From Lepturacanthus savala (lineage: Eukaryota; Chordata; Actinopteri; Scombriformes; Trichiuridae), in the NCBI GenBank assembly GCA_030544235.1, contig CM060467.1:1732001-1796000 (forward strand): a stretch of DNA of 64,000 nucleotides, given 5' to 3'. Shown piece by piece: positions 55,806 through 64,000 of this stretch (positions are counted from its first letter, which is position 1; each line of letters starts with the position of its first letter). Below the pieces are notes generated by a model. That model made no database searches. It worked only from the letters and a program-made list of their open reading frames with translations, and was not told where the DNA came from. Position numbers and translations under genes: made by a program.

Positions 55806-56395
55806 TCTGTTATCGAAGACTAAAGAAACCAGGAAATAATCAGTGGAGGAGCTGGAAGCAGAGAATTTGGACGGTTTTCTTTTTAAAAACGACTCTATAC
55901 AATTAAATAATTATCAAAATACATGGTGATTAATGTAATAGTTAATCTAATCAGTTAGTTGCCAGATCAAAATCTAAAAAACAGACATTTTATCTTCTTT
56001 AAATCAATCTGTGCTGTTGGTTTTCCACATTTATATCATTCAGTTTCTACTTTTCTCTGTACAAATGAGCATAGAGGCTGTCAATTAATGTAATACTTAG
56101 CAAATTATTGATTCATTTGTTGTTTGGTTCATAAAAGGGTGTAAAATGTGGATCAGTGTCTCCAAAAGCTGAAGATTCAACCTAAAATGTCTTATTTTTT
56201 TGTCCACAACCCAAAGATGATCAGTTTATTATTATAGAGACTAAAGAAACCAGGAAATAATCAGAGAAGAGAAGCTGGAACCAGAGAATTTGGACATTTT
56301 CTTCTTAAATCGATTAATCAATCATCAAAATAGCTGGCGTTTAATGAAATGGTGGACAACCAATCGATTAATCGACTAATCGTTGCAGCTCTACC
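55806..56395 (-). repeat. Family M, two reverse copies
   Basis: 55806-55960 and 56080-56392. The second ends with a full-looking terminus 'atcgactaatcgttgcagct' plus 'cta', the inverse of the start at 49143. This supports TAGAGCTGCAACGATTA as the family's terminal inverted repeat. Confidence 0.85.
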
Positions 56396-57300
56396 AATAA
56401 TTAAATCAGTCATTTAACAGAAAAATGACAAAGTTTAATATATTCAGCTGTTGTCGTGTGGTTCTACATTGTCCTTCCTGTTTTTAAAGCATTGGACCAA
56501 TAACACGTTCAATCCAGTTGCTTTGCCTTAAACTCCGACCTGGATGAACCTGCACGGACAGTTTATAGGAAATGAGAAGCGACTCATTGCATCAGTCGGG
56601 GTTAAATGAAGATAATCACCCATCTAGAAATGATCCAAAAGGAGACTTTTACCTACTTGAATCCAGGTAAATCTCCAGCGTCCATAGATGAGGTCATTTC
56701 CTCCTCAGTTTGGAACGTCGACACCATGGTGAACAAAAAGCAGCAGCATGGCAGCAAGGTTGCACAAACTCCTCATTTATCAGCCTCAGCTTTGAGCTGA
56801 GTGGGAGCCAGGAGGCTACAACATAAATCTCCCGGCTCTCGCTGCCCTGACCTCGTTTGTTCGGCCTTTGGCCGCCTCTCACTCCGGGCCACGGACCAGG
56901 GAGAAGCTCTCCCAGCCCGAGGGGGTAAGCGGGGTCAAGTGGCCTGTCGCAGGGGTCAACGGCTGCCGGTGACCCCCCTCCCGGCCCGGAGGTCGAACCC
57001 TTGACCCCGGCTATGACCGACACTTCACAGGGAGGCAGAGGGATGGAGGGGTCACACCTCGGCTTTCACCTCCGCTTCCTGCAGGCCACACAGGTGTCAG
57101 ACGCCTCGGTCCTGGGGAAAGGTCAGAGGTCATAGAGCAGTAAGGGGGGGGGGGCGGCTTTAAGGCGAAGGATCTGGAAATGACAGGAGCTGCAGGGGCG
57201 GAAGGAGCAAAGGAGCAGGAGCTTCATATCTGACTGTTTTCTATGGTTGAATCCGACTTAACATCAGAAACAATTGATCAGATTCTAGAAAACTTCCTGT
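56396..57300. other. Single-copy GC-rich block, candidate regulatory DNA
   Basis: 56640-57060 is GC-balanced to GC-rich with CpGs and not repeated in the window. A 109-codon minus frame and a 67-codon plus frame overlap without domain features. 57140-57155 holds a G run. Confidence 0.4.
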
Positions 57301-57314
57301 TCATGTTGAACAGG

Positions 57315-57545
57315 AACTCTAGAAATTACACTTTAGTAGTAGAAGATTGTAAATTTAAATAAAATGGTGTGATTGGAGAGCAGAATCAAGAAACTACTAA
57401 TCACTATTAATGTATAATATCAGTTATAGACTATCAATAATCACTATTAATGTATAATATCAGTTATAGATGATCAATAATCACTATTAATGTATAATAT
57501 CAGTTATAGATGATCAATAATCACTTTTAATGCCTTTAGATTGAG
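57315..57545 (+). repeat. One-sided small relative of the 40-bp foldback repeat
   Basis: The flank 'agtagaagattgtaaattta' and 'gcagaatcaagaaactac' matches the flank of the large foldback element at 60155-60235. It is followed by about 3.3 units of the 40-bp repeat ('tcaataatcactattaatgt' 'ataatatcagttatagatga'). The array ends at a mutated unit ('tcacttttaatgcc'). There is no inverted arm. Confidence 0.85.
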
Positions 57546-57559
57546 ATACTCAAAAATGT

Positions 57560-57830
57560 TTGTGTTAAGATTTCTGTTTTTGCTGATTTGGGTCAGTCTG
57601 GTCTTGTTTTATGCAAACAGACGAACATTTTCTTTAAAAAAAAGGTTAAATTCACTAAAATAAAGAAAAATACTTGAAATAAACTAAATTATCTAAGATA
57701 ATTATACTAAATGTTGGACTAATTATACCAAAAACTGATATTTTCACCAGTTTTTACTGATTTGGGTCAATTTTGGATGAACATATATTGAACTACATGT
57801 GTAGATTTCAGTTTTAACAGGTTAAAATAC
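57560..57830 (+). repeat. Family F interspersed repeat fragment
   Basis: 'tgctgatttgggtcagtctg', 'ggactaattataccaaaaac' and 'tgatattttcaccag' recur at 30-185 and 20580-20645. The 'tttttgctgatttgggtca' wording occurs twice within it. Confidence 0.5.
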
Positions 57831-58492
57831 TGATTCAAGTTGTATCATCTGCTATTTTTGTGTTTACTTATAGAAGACACCAGTTGAAATGTTAAAAAAT
57901 ACTCGAGCAACAAATGTAGAAGACACGTGAGGACTGTTAAAACATGCAAATAAAAAAAAATCCATGTGTAGAACGTGTAGAGGCAGCAGAGAATGACTGT
58001 AGTGTTGAGAGTTTATCTCCTGCTGAGGGGGGGAGATGAGCCTAAATCTGACAGCGCCCCGCTGAGACAATCACAGAACTGGGAGTCTCCTTATTTGTTT
58101 TAGCAGCTCCCAGATAAATAACAACATTCTGCTCTGAAGCTAAAGCGCTTCTCCCTGTGTCTCCTGGTCTCTATCCCCGCTCAGATCTCGCGTTTCCCCC
58201 CCGCCGCCGCCTCCATCGCCGCTCGCTTCGTCTCTTTTCCTGCACCCTGACAGTTATTTGTATCTCTGTTCTCTCCATGTCTACCTGTCTGCAGCTCCTC
58301 ACACAGCCAGAGGCTAGCTGCTGCTTCCTCCTCCGTGAATCCCAATGTCTCCTCCTCGCTCGTTTTTTTTTATTTGTTCTTGTTTTTGCCGCCTACATGA
58401 CTCATGTTGCACGTGAGTTTCAATTCGGAAACTCAAGCAACAGTTGATAAAACTCCATATGTTTCCCTGCTCTCAAATACTTTTCACAGTAG
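57831..58492. other. Single-copy noncoding block
   Basis: 58000-58330 is GC-balanced with a C-rich/CCG run (58194-58215). No gene recognised. The 96-codon frame is Leu/Arg/Cys-rich without domain. Confidence 0.35.
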
Positions 58493-58530
58493 ATGGCGTC
58501 CCCCAGGGATCCTTGTTGGGGTCCCTAGAA
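58493..58530 (+). pseudogene. Reverse transcriptase motif fragment
   Basis: Translates to DGVPQGSLLGSLE, the conserved box of LINE-type reverse transcriptases. No other part of the enzyme is recognisable nearby, so this is a small remnant. Confidence 0.5.
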
Positions 58531-58985
58531 TAAAGAAGGAATCCTTTATTTTCACTAATTCCTTTTATATCTGCACAATTTTAGAATGTAAGGACCATTT
58601 GTATGGAGGACTGAGACTGCCAGAATAAATGTTTTTAAAAAATGATGATTTTTGAGACATAAATGGAGGAGGGGTCAATACATAAATGGCTTTAAAAAGA
58701 ATATATTAATGTAAAAAAATGAAGCTAATTGTTATTTGCTGGTATATTCATTCATGCACTGAGTCAATTATTCATTTTTTGAACATGGCAGTATCTGTCC
58801 TCCATAATTTTGGCCACTTTTCTGTTATATATATATATTTTGCGTTTCGGTGTTGTATATCGGATGGGGTCCAGTTTTTGTGAGTTTTAAGGGTCCTTGA
58901 CGTGAGTTTGAGAAGTTTGAGAACCACTGAGATAAGATAAAGTTTATTGATCCCACAATAAAGTTTGTGGGATCAATAACAGCAA
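58531..58985. repeat. AT-rich DNA with a hAT-like end and a LINE tail
   Basis: 58850-58935 ends 'gtttgagaaccactga', the inverse of a CAGTGGTTCTCAAA-type hAT terminus. It is followed by 'gataagataaagtttattga' and 'tcccacaa' (58930-58960), a common fish LINE 3' end in reverse. 58949-58980 folds back on itself ('attgatcccacaa' with 'ttgtgggatcaat'). Confidence 0.5.
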
Positions 58986-60150
58986 CATCTGGGGATACCA
59001 GTATGAGAAATTTATATAGATTATAAAAATAAAAACAAAAAAAAGCTTATTCACACAGTATATTTACAAAAAAATACTGTATTGTTGCAGCAGAATTCTT
59101 TACAGAATGAATAATGAGATGATGAGGGTTAACTTTACTGTTCACAAATAATTTATATATACATTAATGCAAAAAGCTGCAGAATTCATATAGTCATGAG
59201 TGCAACAAAAAGTCATGTCATGGTGGAAGAGGAGGGGATTTGAAGGAATCTACATGTTGAATATAGACTCAGCGTGACAGCGTGATACGTATCGAATGTT
59301 TGATATTCAGCTTTATCAAACATTCATCCATAAAGATGTATTGTTTGTGTGTTTAAAGGACGACTCTCTGCAGACGGGATGATAAGAGCGTCTCCTGTTT
59401 GCCTTTAAAACTCTCACCTGCTGATATCACATGAATAGTTATCGTACCACTCAATCTACACAGCTTTTTTTCTGTCTCTGTTTTTTTTTTTGAAGCCTTA
59501 ACAAAACATCGTTCCCATAAATGAAATCTAGTTGCTATTCAAATGCATTGGAATATTTTTGAATTAATGCATGCAGAAAGAAGCCCCTCAGTGGCTCAGA
59601 AAGGGGGAAAGTAAAAAAGAATAACTGATTTAAAAAGTGATAACAAACAGGACTTGCTCAGCATATTCTGACCTTTGCTTATATTTATAACAGCAGCTGT
59701 CTCATCGCACAGAAACGGGAAGATGTGTCACTCTGAGCTGTATTTCAAAGACCTTTTTTTTCCCATGTAATTGCAGAAAATAAATGGAGACAACAGGAGC
59801 TACGTCAGAGGTTGATGACGACCCCGGTCGTACCAGGTAAGTGTTTTCAAACGCAGAAACGTTCGCCACAAACACCCCATTGTGTGTATGAGATCATCAG
59901 CAGCGCCCCATTGATCGCCATTAAAGCCTTCACTCCAGAGGAGACGCTAGCACGGCTGCTGGAATTTATGGAGACATTAGAGCCGTCCTATAGACGCTGG
60001 ATACATCAGGGTGAAAAGCAGCACGCTAAAGTGTTGCTGTGTCTGTTGCTTTTAAATCTGGTACAACAGGGATCAGAGATGTGAGTGATGGGCTGGTAAT
60101 TGTTGTTGGTTGATCCGACACGTTTTTAGCCGAACGAGGAAGTTGGAAAG
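58986..60150. other. Noncoding DNA, AT-rich then single-copy
   Basis: 58986-59240 is AT-rich. 59330-60110 is more complex, with 59810-60080 carrying a 90-codon plus frame that has no recognisable domain and could be a conserved noncoding element. No promoter or exon can be supported. Confidence 0.4.
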
Positions 60151-60154
60151 AAAT

Positions 60155-62185
60155 TAAAGTATTAGAAGAATGAAAATTTAAATGCAGCAAACCTGGTGAG
60201 ATATTAGAGCAAAATCAAGAAGCTACAGGCTATAAATAATAAATATTAATGTATAATATCAGTTATAGATTATCAATAATCACTATTAATGTATAATATC
60301 AGTTATAGACTATCAATAATCACTATTAATGTATAATCAGTTATAGATTATCAATAATCACTATTAATGTATAATATCAGTTATAGACTATCAATAATCA
60401 CTATTAATGTATAATATCAGTTATAGATTATCAATAATCACTATTAATGTATAATATCAGTTATAGACTATCAATAATCACTATTAATGTATAATATCAG
60501 TTATAGACTATCAATAATCACTATTAATGTATAATATCAGTTATAGATGATCAATAATCACTATTAATGTATAATATCAGTTATAGATGATCAATAATCA
60601 CTATTAATGTATAATATCAGTTATAGATGATCAATAATCACTATTAATGTATAATATCAGTTATAGATGATCAATAATCACTATTAATGTATATCAGTTA
60701 TAGATGATCAATAATCACTATTAATGTATAATATCAGTTATAGATGATCAATAATCACTATTAATGTATAATATCAGTTATAGATGATCAATAATCACTA
60801 TTAATGTATAATATCAGTTATAGATGATCAATAATCACTATTAATGTATAATATCAGTTATAGATGATCAATAATCACTATTAATGTATAATATCAGTTA
60901 TAGATGATCAATAATCACTATTAATGTATAATATCAGTTATAGATGATCAATAATCACTATTAATGTATAATATCAGTTATAGATGATCAATAATCGCTA
61001 TTAATGTATAATATCAGTTATAGACGATCAATAATCGCTATTAATGTATAATATCAGTTATAGACGATCAATAATCGCTATTAATGTATAATATCAGTTA
61101 TAGATGATCAATAATCACTATTAATGTATAATAATGATAATGATAATAAAGATGATATTATACATTAATAGTGATTATTGATCATCTATAACTGATATTA
61201 TACATTAATAGCGATTATTGATCATCTATAACTGATATTATACATTAATAGCGATTATTGATCATCTATAACTGATATTATACATTAATAGCGATTATTG
61301 ATCGTCTATAACTGATATTATACATTAATAGCGATTATTGATCATCTATAACTGATATTATACATAGCGATTATTGATCGTCTATAACTGATATTATACA
61401 TTAATAGCGATTATTGATCGTCTATAACTGATATTATACATTAATAGCGATTATTGATCGTCTATAACTGATATTATACATTAATAGCGATTATTGATCA
61501 TCTATAACTGATATTATACATTAATAGCGATTATTGATCGTCTATAACTGATATTATACATTAATAGCGATTATTGATCGTCTATAACTGATATTATACA
61601 TTAATAGCGATTATTGATCATCTATAACTGATATTATACATAGCGATTATTGATCGTCTATAACTGATATTATACATTAATAGCGATTATTGATCGTCTA
61701 TAACTGATATTATACATTAATAGCGATTATTGATCATCTATAACTGATATTATACATTAATAGTGATTATTGATCATCTATAACTGATATTATACATTAA
61801 TAGCGATTATTGATCATCTATAACTGATATTATACATAGCGATTATTGATCGTCTATAACTGATATTATACATTAATAGCGATTATTGATCGTCTATAAC
61901 TGATATTATACATTAATAGCGATTATTGATCATCTATAACTGATATTATACATTAATAGCGATTATTGATCGTCTATAACTGATATTATACATTAATAGC
62001 GATTATTGATCGTCTATAACTGATATTATACATTAATAGCGATTATTGATCATCTATAACTGATATTATACATTAATAGTGATTATTGATCATCTATAAC
62101 TGATATTATACACTAACAGTGATATCTTCTTGATTTTTCTCTCTTCTAACATCAGATTTCTGTATTTAAATGAATCTTCTAGTTT
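60155..62185. mobile_element. 2-kb foldback element made of an inverted 40-bp minisatellite
   Basis: Left flank 60155-60240 ('attagaagaatgaaaattta', 'agcaaaatcaagaagctac'). Left arm 60243-61131: about 22 units of 'tcaataatcactattaatgt' 'ataatatcagttatagatga'. Spacer 61132-61155 of 'aatgat' repeats. Right arm 61156-62112: about 25 units of the exact reverse complement. Right flank 62113-62185 is the inverse of the left flank ('cttcttgatttttct', 'tatttaaatgaatcttct'). Some units are shortened (36-38 bp). No coding capacity. The architecture resembles foldback-type transposons, whose long inverted repeats contain tandem subrepeats (Galileo is one example); the superfamily is not determined. Confidence 0.9.
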
Positions 62186-62915
62186 TTCTCCCCTCCTCTG
62201 AAGTTCCAGTGTTAACCTCTATCACCACTGATCATCTGTTATTTAAAGAGACGTTTCCATGTGTTTATTGTGCCGTGCATGTTGCAGACCTTTGTGTTTA
62301 TTACTAGTCGCTGCTCATTGTGTGTGAATGAGTGTTTGACAGCCGCGTCGCTGCAGGTTCACTAATTAAATTCACAGATGAAATATCAGGACTGGAACCT
62401 GCAGAGCTCCAACAGGTAAAAAGTGCTGAGCTGCAGGTTTTCGGCCGGTTTTCTCCTCCTCATGTGAGCTTTAACGTCGCCCCGACGGATTCAGCCCGGA
62501 TAAAACGGCGGCGGGCGGCCGGGTCAACGGAAATTTATGAAGTTATCGATCAGCTGGTTTCACTAACCAACGAGAGGAGGGGGCAGGACAAGAGAAGATA
62601 ATACAGATTTGTCTTTTATCCAGCTTCTTATCCAGTTTTTTTTTTTTTTTTCGTGGTGCCTACTCCAACCAAATATTAATCTCCTAATTTTTAATTTTTA
62701 ATCCCGGGGAAAAGAAGTCTGTAAAATAAATGCCTCTGTCCGGGCAGGTCCGTGGTAAATAATTAAAATTGAAAATTGATTGTTTGCGGCGGAGCAGCCG
62801 GGGATTTATGGGATCGGGGGGTTCCACCGCAGCACCCCGGGGGACCAGCTCCCACACCGGCCTCCTTCCCTGTGCTAAGCATTTTTTCACATTATTCCAC
62901 ACCTAATATGCTAAG
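62186..62915. other. Single-copy block with a CpG cluster, candidate regulatory DNA
   Basis: 62340-62610 is complex, CpG-containing and unique in the window. The 89-codon frame over it shows no domain. A poly-T run lies at 62637-62651. 62740-62890 is GC-rich and complex. Confidence 0.4.
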
Positions 62916-62933
62916 GAGTGTGTGTGTGAGTGT

Positions 62934-62964
<31 letters not shown>

Positions 62965-62967
62965 GGG
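62916..62967. repeat. (TG)n followed by a run of 20 G
   Basis: (TG)n with one GAG interruption up to 62947, then G20 (62948-62967). The G run could form an intramolecular G-quadruplex and is also a place where assembly length is unreliable. Confidence 0.9.
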
Positions 62968-63724
62968 AGTAAAGGAAAAGACAGGAGGGGAGGTGTGTGC
63001 TTTGTTAGATGACTACTATGCTATTTTATTTATTTTTTTTGCAGAAATCAATGGATTGGAACCACCCCACCCCCTTTCTAATTTTTTTTTTCTCCACATG
63101 GCTCTAATATTTATTTCAATGTCCTGTCAATAAATATAACAAGATTAGTTTTATAACGCTTTACCCAGGGAATTTGATTCAAGGGAAGTTATATTAGTTA
63201 TGCCCGATTAAAAATAAGCAATCGATGGAGGTGAAACTGCAGCAAAACCTCCTCCTCCTCTATTTCTCTCCTGTTTTTTTTTTTTTGCAACAGGCGATAT
63301 TAAAGGCCTCCTAAACATGGAAAGACCCACCTCCCTGTCCTCACGGTTACAAACGGAGGAGACGTCCTCCTCCTCCTCCTCTCTCCGACTGCGGTGGCCC
63401 GGCCGTGTCAGCCCTTCCTCTGACTAATGAACGCGGAGGAAAAACAAATAATGGGCCCTTCCGGTTAAATTAATGAGGGAGGAAACGTTCGTTTTTTATG
63501 TCGCTGACCGGCTTCGTGCATGTGGGTGTTCGCCGTGATGATAATTCACTTCACGTCATGATGAATCTATCCGGTCACCTGTGGCTCAGGGTTTAACTGG
63601 GATATTTCTTCAAGGTGGCATCACTTAGGAGGGTTTTTGTAGTGGAAAACCAAATATATATTAGCTAATGGTTTTCTAGGCTTTTGTATCGTAGTTAGGA
63701 TTCTGTAAACCTCCTGATTCAGGT
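62968..63724. other. Single-copy noncoding block, candidate regulatory DNA
   Basis: 63160-63240 and 63380-63600 are complex with TTAAT/ATTA and CpG content. CTC repeats lie at 63247-63262 and 63366-63384, and T12 near 63275. No gene recognised. Confidence 0.4.
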
Positions 63725-64000
63725 TCAGCGTTGAGTTTTATTCATAAATCACAGGAGAAAACCTCAGCTCCAACACTGAATCAAGGATTTTATCTGTAGT
63801 AAAACAGAATTTTGCAAGATTCTAACTGTATTTGCTCTGCAACAGCAACATGAATTGATTCTGACTCTTCATGTTGTCGGTTTCTTTTGATTCTGTTAAA
63901 ATCCTAAAGATTTATTATCATTTATAGCAGGAAAACTGAAAAAATCAACCTGGAACTTAACCTGTTAAGGTTCAGCTTTGAGTTTTCTTCATAAATCACA
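63725..64000 (-). repeat. Family C interspersed repeat, reverse, with repeated start
   Basis: 'acctcagctccaacactgaa', 'ttttatctgtagtaaaacag', 'acagcaacatgaattgattc' and 'tttattatcatttatagcag' match 39215-39450. The opening 'ggttcagcgttgagttttat' at 63721 recurs as 'ggttcagctttgagttttct' at 63968, so a second unit starts at the window edge and is cut off. Confidence 0.7.

Noticed and set aside
59812..60084. 90-codon plus-strand frame with LLEFMETLEPSYRRW
   Set aside because: Protein-like in texture but no recognised family, no clear splice sites and no neighbouring exons; kept only as a candidate conserved noncoding stretch.
60243..62112. Regular 40-bp repeats considered as a CRISPR array
   Set aside because: Units are contiguous with no unique spacers, orientation flips in the middle, and the genome is a vertebrate.
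60155..62185. Palindrome considered as an assembly or library inversion artefact
   Set aside because: Arms differ in unit order, variant frequency and short units, and the outer flanks are diverged relatives, not identical copies; an artefact would give near-identical arms. Still needs long-read confirmation.
62332..62601. 89-codon plus-strand frame over a CpG cluster
   Set aside because: No domain and no promoter or splice support; CpG-rich single-copy DNA often gives open frames of this length.

Overview
The window looks like intergenic or intronic DNA from a ray-finned (percomorph-type) fish. Reasons: long (CA)n/(TG)n microsatellites, two broken fish-type Tc1/mariner transposons, an L2/Maui-type LINE with its characteristic 3' tail, hAT-type short elements, and one very abundant MITE-like repeat (here 'family M') with termini close to TAGAGCTGCAACGATTA. 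I find no host protein-coding gene, rRNA or tRNA that I can support. The only real protein-coding similarity is to transposons: reverse transcriptase pieces at 26.8-27.04 kb (minus), 33.7-34.4 kb (plus), 41.95 kb, 53.4 kb and 58.5 kb, and Tc1 transposase remains at 22.2-22.5 kb and 51.0-51.8 kb. The longest open frames (about 18.6-20.0 kb) are products of a stop-free 9-bp minisatellite.

Layout: single-copy-looking blocks of mixed GC alternate every few kilobases with repeat clusters. The main single-copy blocks are 0.4-2.0, 5.0-6.5, 9.05-9.65, 11.6-12.9, 13.8-14.45, 17.0-17.7, 21.1-21.8, 22.8-23.15, 25.8-26.5, 27.6-28.5, 29.6-31.2, 31.8-33.7, 36.5-37.7, 45.1-46.17, 50.0-50.7, 54.6-55.5, 56.4-57.2, 59.3-60.1 and 62.2-63.7 kb. 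This is the texture expected of a regulatory gene desert or very large introns, so these blocks are the best candidates for conserved noncoding elements; conservation itself cannot be seen from one sequence. Repeat families named here for convenience: M (about 25 partial copies), A (three copies, 14.6, 23.6 and 51.8 kb), C (five or six copies), D (two copies), E (three), F (six), and H (hAT-like 'gtcaaac...gtttgac' elements, three copies).

The most striking structure is at 60.15-62.19 kb. About 22 copies of a 40-bp unit are followed, after a spacer of roughly 25 bp, by about 25 copies of the same unit in reverse orientation. Diverged but matching flanks lie on both sides, which makes a 2-kb foldback element. 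A short one-sided relative with about three units and the same flank lies at 57.3-57.55 kb. Other notable structures are: a 203-bp hAT-type foldback insertion with an 8-bp target duplication and an empty site elsewhere in the window; a chimeric M element carrying a 33-bp reverse-transcriptase fragment, present twice in opposite orientation; an inverted duplication inside a Tc1 transposase; and a 1.2-kb 9-bp minisatellite with a 243-bp higher-order period. Nothing suggests genes working together in a pathway; the content is repeats plus possible regulatory DNA.
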